In this document: in pieces, positions 7,316 to 14,789 of the stretch
Numbering within the stretch: position 1 is the stretch's first letter
Layout: every line of letters begins with the position of its first letter
Source of the DNA: a virus
Reading direction: 5' to 3' (one strand)
DNA length: 25,280 bases
IMG/VR virus record: IMGVR_UViG_3300032304_002060
Location: 1-25,280 of that record
Made by a program: the position numbers and the translations under genes
The notes under the pieces: model-generated
Told to the model about the DNA's origin: nothing
The model's database searches: none
What the model saw: only the letters and a program-made list of their open reading frames with translations

Positions 7316-7344
7316 ATTATACTGGCTTTTGAATTCATAGTCAA
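7316..7344 (-). promoter_or_regulatory. Near-consensus sigma70 promoter of the 83-aa gene
   Basis: TTGACT (7344-7339), exactly 17 bp, then TATAAT (7321-7316): the best promoter in the window. Six bases separate the -10 from the ATG at 7309, placing the predicted +1 on the A of the start codon. It shares a 57-bp spacer with the late-like box of the divergent gp14-like gene. Confidence 0.78.
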
Positions 7345-7351
7345 TCTAACC

Positions 7352-7359
7352 GCTAAATA
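7352..7359 (+). promoter_or_regulatory. Late-like element abutting the gp14-like gene
   Basis: GCTAAATA, the same octamer found upstream of the 648-aa fibre gene, but only 7 nt before the ATG at 7367. T4-late geometry predicts a leader of about two bases. No Shine-Dalgarno precedes the ATG. Confidence 0.45.
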
Positions 7360-7366
7360 CACGACT

Positions 7367-8719
7367 ATGCCACGCTTATCGCTCTATCGCCCTAATAGAA
7401 CCAATGATTACCAGTTTTTGGATCGTACCATATCCGAAATGTACACAGTTGGCGGACTTGATATCTACGTCCACAAGTATCTGGGCCCGCAGGGCGCCGG
7501 TACAGACAACGGCAATAATGACGCTACTATTCCGAACTACAACAGTACCAATCCTTTGTTTATCGAGGATTTGTTGCTGTTGGAAAACCGTGATAGAGTT
7601 TATGCACCTGACGTTTTTGTCATGCGTGGTGTGTATCGCACACAAGACGTAGATTTTGATTTAACACAATTTGGTTTGTTTTTAAACAACGATACCTTGT
7701 TTGTTACCTTTCACTACAACGACATGATTGACACGTTTGGTCGCAAGCTCATGAGTGGTGATGTAATTGAAGTACCAAATCTAACAGATTATCATCCCTT
7801 GGACAATACCCTGGTCAAGAGTTTACCACGCTACTATGTAATACAGGACGCCAACTTTGCATCAGAAGGATTCAGTGTTACTTGGTTGCCGCACCTGTGG
7901 CGTATCAAGGCCACCCCCATGGTCAATGCTCAAGAGTACAGCCAGATCATCGACCAACCGTTCATGCCAGAAAATATTTGGGATAATGGAAATTTTTATC
8001 CAGCTGGTACCATTGTCAACTACGGCAACACTTATTATCAGGCTTCACAAAATGTACCGGCTGGTACTGATATTACCAACACTGCATACTGGACTATCAT
8101 TACCAATCCTGACACAGTGGGCGACAAACAAAGTACTAGACCTAAGGATTTGGCCATCAACGATGCCATACTTACCCAGGCCTATCAGGATGTGCCCTTG
8201 TCGGGCTATGACAATGTTAAATTTTATATTTTGCCTACCGGGCCCAATGATGAGCCTAGCTCAGCTGGTCTCACCGCCGATGACACGTTTCCTACAGTAG
8301 ATGGCACACAAACAGGCGAGGGTATTAGTCCCAAAGGGTTTGGCTATGTCCAAGGTTACTTGACAGGGTCTACTCATGCTCCTAATGGCTTACCAGTTAC
8401 ACCCGGAGTGGCATTTCCACCAAATCCAGTACTAGGTAATTATTGTTTACGCTTAGACTATTTCCCCAATCGTTTGTTCAGGTACGACGGACGAGTCTGG
8501 GTGGCCATCACAGACAATGTACGCACTGATCTTGACTACGCAACGCAATCACTTACCCAGAGATCCAGTTTTGTAAACAACACCTATACAGTACCTACTA
8601 CAGATCAAGGCAACATTCCTAGTCGGCAGAGTCTTAGTGAGATATTGGAACCACAGCCCGACAACGGCAATCAAGGTGGTAATATCACACCGGCCAACCC
8701 AAGACCACCAGGACGCTAA
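7367..8719 (+). CDS. Neck protein (gp14-like) with a C-terminal carbohydrate-binding-like module
   Basis: 450 aa. Neck proteins join the head to the tail. The first 190 residues show the T4-like gp14 pattern: a Tyr/Gly segment (ISEMYTVGGLDIYVHKYLGP), FDLTQFGLFLNNDTLFVTF, then GRKLMSGDVIEVPNLTDYHP and a WLPHLWRIKATPM strand. T4 gp14 is 256 aa; the extra length is C-terminal. About residues 205-245 (starting NIWDNGNFYPAGTIVNYGNT, then YYQA and a late YW) resemble a CBM5/12-type module. Residues 290-385 contain another insert with FRYDGRVWVAIT. The end is Pro/Asn/Gly-rich. The ATG has no Shine-Dalgarno but gives the expected N-terminus. The stop overlaps the next start (TAATG). Confidence 0.75.
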   Translation: MPRLSLYRPNRTNDYQFLDRTISEMYTVGGLDIYVHKYLGPQGAGTDNGNNDATIPNYNSTNPLFIEDLLLLENRDRVYAPDVFVMRGVYRTQDVDFDLTQFGLFLNNDTLFVTFHYNDMIDTFGRKLMSGDVIEVPNLTDYHPLDNTLVKSLPRYYVIQDANFASEGFSVTWLPHLWRIKATPMVNAQEYSQIIDQPFMPENIWDNGNFYPAGTIVNYGNTYYQASQNVPAGTDITNTAYWTIITNPDTVGDKQSTRPKDLAINDAILTQAYQDVPLSGYDNVKFYILPTGPNDEPSSAGLTADDTFPTVDGTQTGEGISPKGFGYVQGYLTGSTHAPNGLPVTPGVAFPPNPVLGNYCLRLDYFPNRLFRYDGRVWVAITDNVRTDLDYATQSLTQRSSFVNNTYTVPTTDQGNIPSRQSLSEILEPQPDNGNQGGNITPANPRPPGR

Positions 8720-10134
8720 TGGCACAATTTTTCTACGATCAACAATTACGTCGTTTTTTACTACAGTTTGCTAGAGTGTTCAGCAACTTTGACGTTGAAT
8801 ACGGTGCCAATCAAGCTGGGCAAGGTCCTGGAAGTGAAGCGGATACATTGATACGTGTGCCAGTACGCTATGGTGATGCTAGTCGTCAAGCTCAAACTAT
8901 TTTACAGAACAATTCAGCCAATGATATGCCAGCAACGCCGTTGATGACATTTTATATTACAGATTTAAAATATGATCGGCCAAGAATGCAGGAACCGTAC
9001 TTTGTAAACAACATAGCAGTGCGCCAACGAACCTACGATACGGCCACAGACACATATGAAACTACACAGGGCAATGCGTTTACTATTGAACGTGCCATGC
9101 CTGTACCTTACGAGATGACTATAAATCTTGACATTTGGACATCAAATACCAATCAAAAAATGCAGTTGTTGGAACAGATTCTAACTTTGTTTAATCCTGG
9201 ATTGGAAATACAAAGCACCGACAACTATATCGATTGGACCAGTTTGACTGTGCTGTATCTCAAGGATGTGCGTTGGTCTAGCAGAACTATTCCTGTTAAC
9301 GCAGACAATCCCATTGATGTTGCTACTTTATCGTTTACCTTGCCTATGTGGATTACGCCGCCGGCCAAGGTCAAGAAACTGGGTGTTATTGAACGCATCA
9401 TTGCCAGTGTGTACGATGCTCAAGGTGATCTTACCAATGCCTTAACCGACAGTGATTTGTTACTGGGCACAAGACAACGATTTACACCCTACGGTTACCA
9501 GGTGTTGTTGATTGACAACAAATTGCAGGCATTACGCCAGCAACAGGTTATTGATGAATCAAATGCCAGTTTAGTTCCACCAGATAGTCCTGACAGTAAT
9601 CTGTTGTGGCACAGTGTGGTTAACTTATATGGCGCATTGCGCCCCGGTATTAGCTACGTCACATTAGAACAACCAGATGGTACAGACGTAACCGGCACTG
9701 TGGCCTACGATCCTACTGATGATAGATTTTTATTGTTCACTGTAAATGCTGGCACTGTGCCCCCAAACACGCTAGACCCAATTAATGCTGTTATTGATCC
9801 CATTGCTAGCGGACCTGGGGCAGGACTTGCTGTGGCTGCACTAGGGCAAAGGTACTTGTTTACACAGGCTACAGGATCATATGCAAATCCAGGACTAACC
9901 AACCCAGATTCTTGGTCTGGTACAGACGGACAACCGTTAGTAGCACATGCCAATGACATTGTGGAATACGATGGCGATCGTTGGGCTGTGGTGTTTGACA
10001 GCGCCAGCAGTCCTGCAAACATGCAGTACGTAACCAACATCACCACAGAACTACAATATCGCTGGACTGGTACAACATGGGTCAAAAGTTATCAAGGGTT
10101 ATATCCAGGAGGACAATGGACACTGGTATTGTAA
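8719..10134 (+). CDS. 15: Tail sheath stabiliser / completion protein (gp15-like)
   Basis: 471 aa. T4 gp15 (272 aa) caps the sheath and joins the tail to the neck. Residues 1-240 fit this family well: FFYDQQLRRFLLQFARVFSN, then a VPVRYGD motif, ERAMPVPYEMTINLDIWTSN, the EIQSTDNYIDWTSL motif and LPMWITPPAKVKKLGVI. About 200 extra residues follow, with FTVNAGTVPP, a DGDRWAVVF strand and a final YRWTGTTWVKSY ... GGQWTLVL; these Trp/Tyr-rich pieces recall those in the sheath and gp14-like proteins. The start overlaps the gp14-like stop by one base, with AGGA upstream, suggesting coupled translation. The 3' end overlaps the Nudix gene by 19 bp. Confidence 0.85.
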   Translation: MAQFFYDQQLRRFLLQFARVFSNFDVEYGANQAGQGPGSEADTLIRVPVRYGDASRQAQTILQNNSANDMPATPLMTFYITDLKYDRPRMQEPYFVNNIAVRQRTYDTATDTYETTQGNAFTIERAMPVPYEMTINLDIWTSNTNQKMQLLEQILTLFNPGLEIQSTDNYIDWTSLTVLYLKDVRWSSRTIPVNADNPIDVATLSFTLPMWITPPAKVKKLGVIERIIASVYDAQGDLTNALTDSDLLLGTRQRFTPYGYQVLLIDNKLQALRQQQVIDESNASLVPPDSPDSNLLWHSVVNLYGALRPGISYVTLEQPDGTDVTGTVAYDPTDDRFLLFTVNAGTVPPNTLDPINAVIDPIASGPGAGLAVAALGQRYLFTQATGSYANPGLTNPDSWSGTDGQPLVAHANDIVEYDGDRWAVVFDSASSPANMQYVTNITTELQYRWTGTTWVKSYQGLYPGGQWTLVL

Positions 10135-10556
10135 CAGCAGTAGGTGTTTGGTTTTACGCAATCAACACTAGACGATATCTATATCTCATGCGTAACGACC
10201 CAAAACATCCTGGAGCTTGGGGATTGCCTGGTGGAAAAGTAGAAGCTGGCGAAACCTTGTTAGCTGCTATGAATCGTGAATGCACAGAAGAAATAGGATT
10301 TGTTCCTGAATATTTTAGGATGATTCCATTAGAAAAGTTTACTACTTCAGACGCAGGATTTGAGTATCACACTTTTTTCTGTATTGTTGACTATGAATTC
10401 CAACCCACGTTAAACGATGAACATATAGGCTATGCCTGGATTGACTCGGGCACTTGGCCTCGTCCAATGCACCCAGGCCTATGGAGCACTGTGAATTTTG
10501 AAGCAGTACAAAACAAAATTTTAACTATTGAATCTACCGTTCAAACGTCGCAGTAA
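10116..10556 (+). CDS. Nudix hydrolase
   Basis: 146 aa. The complete Nudix box is at residues 40-62 and fits GX5EX7REUXEEXGU exactly (GKVEAGE, then seven residues, RECTEEIGF). The preceding AWGLPGG is also typical. Nudix enzymes hydrolyse nucleoside diphosphates linked to another moiety; the substrate here cannot be read from sequence (damaged dNTPs, NAD-like compounds, ADP-ribose or mRNA caps are possible). The ATG at 10116 is chosen because AGGAGG lies just before it; an ATG at 10077 is in frame but lacks a Shine-Dalgarno and would overlap gp15 more. The 3' end overlaps the convergent 220-aa gene by 16 bp. Confidence 0.9.
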   Translation: MDTGIVTAVGVWFYAINTRRYLYLMRNDPKHPGAWGLPGGKVEAGETLLAAMNRECTEEIGFVPEYFRMIPLEKFTTSDAGFEYHTFFCIVDYEFQPTLNDEHIGYAWIDSGTWPRPMHPGLWSTVNFEAVQNKILTIESTVQTSQ

Positions 10557-11203
10557 CCAATAAAGTCTCGATAGGTCATAGTCTGTGTGTTGGCACAATT
10601 GACCCAATCATCGGGCATGCGAGTGGATTCTCCAACTAGATAAAATTTAGTGCCTGTGTATGCGGCAAATATGTTGGCAATTTGTTGAACCCACTCATTG
10701 TGTCCACCTGCGGTTTCATCTGTGTAGCCCAGCATGAATATTTCTTTGTGACCGTCAAATGCCGCAAGATATACCACGGTAGCTAGGTCAACTATTCTGG
10801 GTCGCAAAGGAATTAGATAAAATTCTCCTGGATGAGTAATACAATAGCGTGGACTGGTGTACACAATGTTGTTGGTTTGATAGCCAGTTTCTAAAATTTT
10901 AAGTAGATTATCAGCGTTAGTTTCTACCGCAAAGTCCAGACGCATTTGTTGAGCAATATTGCCGGTGCCATAGGTCTGTAATTTTTTGCTGCCCAACAAT
11001 CCGCCGCGATGGCGTTGTAGTATAGTGTAATTAAAATGTGCGCGGTCTAAGGCACTACCAATACAGGCCGCACGTCCACTGAGATGATGGTTGACAATTG
11101 GATTATCAATCCATTCGCGAGTTTCAGATTTTTTACCACCGGACCACTTGGTCTCAAGGATTACAAACTCACCAAGATAGTCAGTTCGATATCTGGCATC
11201 CAT
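10541..11203 (-). CDS. Conserved phage protein, possible Rossmann-like fold, 220 aa
   Basis: Function not established. The N-terminus (MDARYRTDYLGEFVILETKW) leads into a REWIDNPI motif, GRAACIGSALDR, QRHRGGLLGSKKLQTYGTG and a late strand KEIFMLGYTDE. Proteins with these motifs occur next to tail-fibre genes in marine T4-like phages, as far as I recall. The 'FMLGY' strand mirrors 'YLLGFD' in the 195-aa gene at the other end of the fibre cluster, so both may share an MptE/DUF115-like alpha/beta fold, perhaps acting on sugars or nucleotides; this is inference. The ATG overlaps the stop of the 413-aa fibre gene (TAATG), indicating co-translation. No signal or membrane segment. Confidence 0.7.
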   Translation of the reverse strand: MDARYRTDYLGEFVILETKWSGGKKSETREWIDNPIVNHHLSGRAACIGSALDRAHFNYTILQRHRGGLLGSKKLQTYGTGNIAQQMRLDFAVETNADNLLKILETGYQTNNIVYTSPRYCITHPGEFYLIPLRPRIVDLATVVYLAAFDGHKEIFMLGYTDETAGGHNEWVQQIANIFAAYTGTKFYLVGESTRMPDDWVNCANTQTMTYRDFIGYCDV

Positions 11204-12444
11204 TAAATCCTGCCTACTGCTATTTCGATTGTGCCCACTGTTTCAGAGTCGTATGCTTCTAAGGCTTTGCCAATAATACACCCAGGTTGATATTGTGACA
11301 TGTCTAACCGTGTGGCAACGCCAGGTGTTGAACTAGCAACTAATCGATCACCCTTGGCAATGGTGCCAACCACATAACATGGAACTCGCCCAACCAAGGC
11401 CACTTGTACAGCATTAACGCAAGTAAGTGTGCTGTTCATCAGGTAGCTGGGATTTGTACTCACAATACCGGCTACCCGAGTACTGTGTGAAGTTACTGTA
11501 GCAGTAACTTCTTCAGTTCCTCCAAATTCAAGCACAGTACCAGGAGTGTATTCTGCATCGGCACAATACATCTCTGCCAAGTCAGCGTATTGTGCCGAAG
11601 TTGCTTTGGCAAATATGGTATTATAGCTCAATGTGGCACTGCCAATGTTGGCTGTGGCATTGGCTGTTGGCATGATATTAGCACCAGTATTGATATTTCC
11701 AGTACCGTTAGGCGACAATGTGATATTACCATTGCTGGTTGTAATAATGGTCAATGGCCCTGTATCAACAATGTTACCATAAACTATCAGGTTACCAGCT
11801 GAAACGTTGCCAGTTAGTCCAGCGTTGACGTTACCACCTGTAATATTGCCGGTTGCTGAAATCAATCCACCTGTTAGGATATTTCCACCAGATACGTTGC
11901 CACTGGCACTTACTGTGGCGCCTGTGATAGCACCAGTTACACTAACACTACTGCCAGTCATTACGCCGCCGACTACACTTGCGGCTGTTGTAGTGCCAGT
12001 AACACTAGTGCTTGATCCGGTTATGACTCCACCAACTACACTTGCGGCTGTTGTAGTGCCAGTAACACTAGTGCTTGAACCGGTCATTACACCACCAACT
12101 ACACTTGCGGCAGTTACAGCGCCAGTGGCACTGATTAATCCAGTAACTGCCAATCCACTTGAATAGGTGTTTGTAATTGTGCTGCCGCCCACGTTGGCAC
12201 GAATATTTCCACCACTGGCAATCACTGCCACACTACTTGTTCCGTTGGTAATTGAGTTGGCACTTAAAGACGAAATCTGGGCTGTTACGTAACTTACTGT
12301 GGCAATGTTACTGCCGCCAGGTGTGATAGCATCATGCACCCGCAAGGTTCCGTTGGTGGTGTCCACCGTGATTTCAGCTAATGCGCCAGTAAATGCTAAA
12401 TTTTGTGCATTGGTTCCGCGTCTGTATTGTACTTGTGAGGCCAT
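11203..12444 (-). CDS. Tail fibre-like protein with conserved C-terminal domain, 413 aa
   Basis: The N-terminus is MASQVQYRRGTNAQNLAFTG, typical of T4-like aquatic phage fibres ('YRRGT... F.GA..E...DT'). Residues 80-270 are low-complexity Ser/Thr/Gly/Val/Asn sequence, probably a trimeric beta-structured shaft, including three 21-residue repeats (AASVVGGVITGSSTSVTGTT type). The last 140 residues form a distinct domain beginning FAKATSAQYADLAEMY and ending GKALEAYDSETVGTIEIAVGRI, shared with the 1445-aa protein. A 117-bp stretch is almost identical to that gene. The ATG has AGGA and a CATAAATA late-like box. It probably takes part in host recognition; which fibre it corresponds to is unknown. 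Confidence 0.82.
   Translation of the reverse strand: MASQVQYRRGTNAQNLAFTGALAEITVDTTNGTLRVHDAITPGGSNIATVSYVTAQISSLSANSITNGTSSVAVIASGGNIRANVGGSTITNTYSSGLAVTGLISATGAVTAASVVGGVMTGSSTSVTGTTTAASVVGGVITGSSTSVTGTTTAASVVGGVMTGSSVSVTGAITGATVSASGNVSGGNILTGGLISATGNITGGNVNAGLTGNVSAGNLIVYGNIVDTGPLTIITTSNGNITLSPNGTGNINTGANIMPTANATANIGSATLSYNTIFAKATSAQYADLAEMYCADAEYTPGTVLEFGGTEEVTATVTSHSTRVAGIVSTNPSYLMNSTLTCVNAVQVALVGRVPCYVVGTIAKGDRLVASSTPGVATRLDMSQYQPGCIIGKALEAYDSETVGTIEIAVGRI
11759..11875 (-). repeat. 117-bp near-identical block, copy 1 (pair at 15403-15519)
   Basis: This stretch matches 15403-15519 at 115 of 117 positions by eye, in the same frame and strand. It encodes LISATGNITGGNVNAGLTGN followed by a VSAGNLIVYG strand in both fibre genes. 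Flanking sequence is clearly less similar. Confidence 0.85.
11938..12126 (-). repeat. 63-bp tandem repeat, three units (413-aa fibre gene)
   Basis: Three in-frame units with exact 63-bp spacing (same anchor at 11972, 12035 and 12098). Units 1 and 2 share at least 44 identical consecutive bases. Each unit encodes 21 residues of the AAS.VGGV.TGSS.SVTG type. Confidence 0.85.
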
Positions 12445-12461
12445 TTTAATTTCCTATATGC

Positions 12462-12469
12462 TATTTATG
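12462..12469 (-). promoter_or_regulatory. Late-promoter-like element of the 413-aa fibre gene
   Basis: CATAAATA on the minus strand, 17 nt before the ATG at 12444, followed by AGGA. It contains the TAA stop codon of the upstream 617-aa gene. Confidence 0.55.
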
Positions 12470-14318
12470 TTACTATTGCACGATCTGTTACTCTGCGCCA
12501 ATTTGTACCGTCAGCAAAGGCCGGTACTGGCCCACCGGTTTCGTTGGTCACATATATCATGGCTCCAGCAACTGCTGCACTGGGCAACGTACTAGTGGTA
12601 TAACTGGGCAAAACAAACTGATCTGGGTAGATTAATCCTGACGTAACCAGCGTGCCAAGATCTGCTTCACTATCTACAGCATCGGTCACAAGGCCTAGAT
12701 CATCTGATAATGTGACTGGTTCGGTTACTGTTCCAAAATCTGCGCCGTCCACAAAGACTTCACTGCCAGCCTGAGCACCAATGGTTATGGTGTCTGTGGC
12801 GGGATCAACCACAATACTGATACCGGTACCAGCTGTTAAAGTTAGGGTATCAGCTATGCCGTCAGCCACAGCACTGTTGCCGCCGGTAACTGTGACATTG
12901 CTAAATGTGTTAATACCGGTAAGTCCAAACCCGTTGCCCAGGATATTACTGCCAGTAATATTGCCAGTGGCACTGACTCTACCTGTTACATCTAATCCAC
13001 TGGTGCTAAACACTGCTACATTACCTGTGCCGCCAACTCCAACTGTGACATTTCCACCTGAACTGACTACCGTGACATTTGACGTGCCATTGTTGATATT
13101 GGCCACACTGGTAATAACCCCAGTGAGCAAAGCTCCGTTACCTAATATGTAATTTGCAGTGACATTGCCTGTGGCACTAACTTGTCCAACGGTTCTTAAA
13201 TTGCCACTATTGATGTTGCCGGTAACACTTATGCTGGTACCAATTGCGGCTCCAATGTTTGGAGTTGTTAAAACTGGTGACAAGGCCCTCACCACGCTAC
13301 CTGTGCCTGTTTCAAATGAAAATAAATCTACACCAACACTCCAAGAGGCGGCATTGTTATTTGCGGTTGATATTACCCAAACTCGATATGAACCAATATT
13401 TGCGTTTGTATAAACCGTGGCACCAGTAGATGTTTGCACTGTTACTGTAAAACCTGTTCCATTGGTAATTAAAAAACTCCATCCAACGGCTAAAGTTGCC
13501 GTGCTAGGCAAGGTAATAGTTTGAGTTGTAGAGCCAATAATTTGTTGCTGATAAGTGCTTGTGTTAGTTAAGACTAAAGGTGTAGCACTGGCAGTAGTTA
13601 AAGTTAATGCAGTTAAATCAGCAAATGCCTCAGCCGCAGTTGTAGCCCCTGTACCTCCGTGAGCAATGCCCACCGCATTAGCTGACCAAGTGCCTGCAGT
13701 GATATTACCAACGCCGGTGATATTTGTTTGACTTGCTGTGGCCAGTGTACCAGTGATACTAGTAGCACTTACATTGCCCGAAGTAATATTACCAGTAACA
13801 CTTAACAATCCAGACACAAAAGTACCAGTGTTACTGACTGTTAGAACATTAGCTGTACCTGCACTACTTATTGTGACATTGGCATTTGAGTTGACTACCA
13901 CATTACTGCTTCCACTGCTAATGCTGTTGGCCATGTAGTTTTGTGTAAATGTCAGGGCCGTGGTGTTGATCACTATAGGATCGTCGGTGATCAGTTTCCA
14001 CTGTGTGTCAGCATAAATCACACCTTCGGTAACCATCACAATCATGCCGGCTTCAATTTCACCGTTTTCGTTGCCGTCACTAGTTCTAGCCCAGGTACCG
14101 TTGGCGCCAGAACCTAATGTAGTTACATAATATAATCCATTTTGGGTGCCTGTAGTCTGGCCGGTGACCAACACACGATCACCCAGGCTCAAGGTAACTC
14201 CATCGACTAAACTAGGGGCTCCACCACTCAAGGTAATGTTGGTGGCTGTAACTACTCGCGTGGATTGTTTGTAATCTAAGTTGAATATCTGCGCGGCACG
14301 CGGTTTAGTTAAGCCCAT
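12465..14318 (-). CDS. Tail fibre-like protein, 617 aa
   Basis: The N-terminal 130 residues form a domain seen in aquatic T4-like fibres: after MGLTKPRAAQIFNLDYKQST come DGVTLSLGDRVLVTGQTTGT, a QNGLYYV strand and a WARTSDGNENGEIEAGM segment. A related domain lies inside the 1445-aa protein (GTRILVKDQ, QNGVYVY, TRSTDTDQ). The rest is Ser/Thr/Gly/Asn/Val-rich shaft with many ISATGNIT and SVTGNI motifs and an LTTPNIGAAIGTSISVTG segment also found in the 1445-aa gene. The C-terminus lacks the 'FAKATSAQYADLAE' domain and ends AMIYVTNETGGPVPAFADGT then NWRRV, a short terminal motif common in phage fibres. A late-like box and GGGA precede the ATG. Structural; probably an adhesin or fibre segment. 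Confidence 0.8.
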   Translation of the reverse strand: MGLTKPRAAQIFNLDYKQSTRVVTATNITLSGGAPSLVDGVTLSLGDRVLVTGQTTGTQNGLYYVTTLGSGANGTWARTSDGNENGEIEAGMIVMVTEGVIYADTQWKLITDDPIVINTTALTFTQNYMANSISSGSSNVVVNSNANVTISSAGTANVLTVSNTGTFVSGLLSVTGNITSGNVSATSITGTLATASQTNITGVGNITAGTWSANAVGIAHGGTGATTAAEAFADLTALTLTTASATPLVLTNTSTYQQQIIGSTTQTITLPSTATLAVGWSFLITNGTGFTVTVQTSTGATVYTNANIGSYRVWVISTANNNAASWSVGVDLFSFETGTGSVVRALSPVLTTPNIGAAIGTSISVTGNINSGNLRTVGQVSATGNVTANYILGNGALLTGVITSVANINNGTSNVTVVSSGGNVTVGVGGTGNVAVFSTSGLDVTGRVSATGNITGSNILGNGFGLTGINTFSNVTVTGGNSAVADGIADTLTLTAGTGISIVVDPATDTITIGAQAGSEVFVDGADFGTVTEPVTLSDDLGLVTDAVDSEADLGTLVTSGLIYPDQFVLPSYTTSTLPSAAVAGAMIYVTNETGGPVPAFADGTNWRRVTDRAIVT

Positions 14319-14332
14319 TGTGGTTCCCGTAA

Positions 14333-14349
14333 TGACTAATATTTAGTCA
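14333..14349. other. Palindrome around the late-like box of the 617-aa gene
   Basis: TGACTAA-TAT-TTAGTCA is a perfect 7-bp inverted repeat. It contains ACTAAATA (minus strand 14347-14340), 21 nt before the ATG at 14318, and directly follows the U-run of the terminator of the upstream 109-aa gene. The box is the likely late promoter; the symmetry may be incidental. Confidence 0.5.
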
Positions 14350-14373
14350 AAAAAATAGGACTCAATGAGTCCT
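14349..14373 (-). terminator. Intrinsic terminator after the 109-aa gene
   Basis: On the minus strand AGGACTC-ATT-GAGTCCT forms a 7-bp stem with a 3-nt loop, followed by A and seven Us. It lies 24 nt after the stop codon at 14397. Confidence 0.75.
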
Positions 14374-14396
14374 CTTTTGAGCAGATACATTATTCC

Positions 14397-14726
14397 CTAA
14401 TATCCCTCAAAAGTATAAGATAATCCAGGCTGGAATAATCCGCCGCTTACTATTGGGTAAACCGAGTCAGCATCTTGTGGAACACTGAGTACTGGAACAG
14501 TGGCAGTACCACTACCAAAATCACCGGTGGCTGTCCAATTTCCGTTGTTGCCATTGGCTGCAAAGTAATCCCAACCCGGTATGCCCCTGTTTAACACAGC
14601 AAAGAAAAGTCCTTGAGTGCTAGGGCTGCCGCCAACGTTTTGGCCAGTGGCCGTGACAATAGTGGGACCACCATCTATCGCCCAACCTGCGCCTATGCTC
14701 CATCCTGCACCTATTGATACTGTCAT
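14397..14726 (-). CDS. Small Gly/Trp-rich virion-type protein, 109 aa
   Basis: Not recognised. The N-terminus has a short tandem repeat (SIGAGWSIGAGWAIDGGPTI), followed by a segment with GIPGWDYFAANGNNGNWTATG and the C-terminus GLFQPGLSYTFEGY. There is no signal peptide or membrane helix. Aromatic and glycine content and position among fibre genes suggest a virion component, perhaps a fibre tip or connector. The ATG has only a weak ribosome site (AAAG about 10 nt upstream). It sits between two intrinsic terminators and has no clear promoter, so it may depend on readthrough. Confidence 0.62.
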   Translation of the reverse strand: MTVSIGAGWSIGAGWAIDGGPTIVTATGQNVGGSPSTQGLFFAVLNRGIPGWDYFAANGNNGNWTATGDFGSGTATVPVLSVPQDADSVYPIVSGGLFQPGLSYTFEGY

Positions 14727-14741
14727 AATGTTCTACTTTGC

Positions 14742-14772
14742 AATAAAAAGATAGGGCCCGGAGACCCTATCT
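14742..14772 (-). terminator. Intrinsic terminator after the 1445-aa fibre gene
   Basis: AGATAGGG (14749-14756) pairs with CCCTATCT (14765-14772), a perfect 8-bp stem with an 8-nt loop. On the minus strand it is followed by UUUUUAUU. It lies 17 nt after the stop codon at 14790. Confidence 0.85.
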
Positions 14773-14789
14773 GTTACAGTGTTACCTGT

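Noticed and set aside
10077-10115. Upstream ATG at 10077 for the Nudix gene.
   Set aside because: No Shine-Dalgarno precedes it, whereas AGGAGG lies directly before the ATG at 10116; the added residues do not resemble a Nudix N-terminus.
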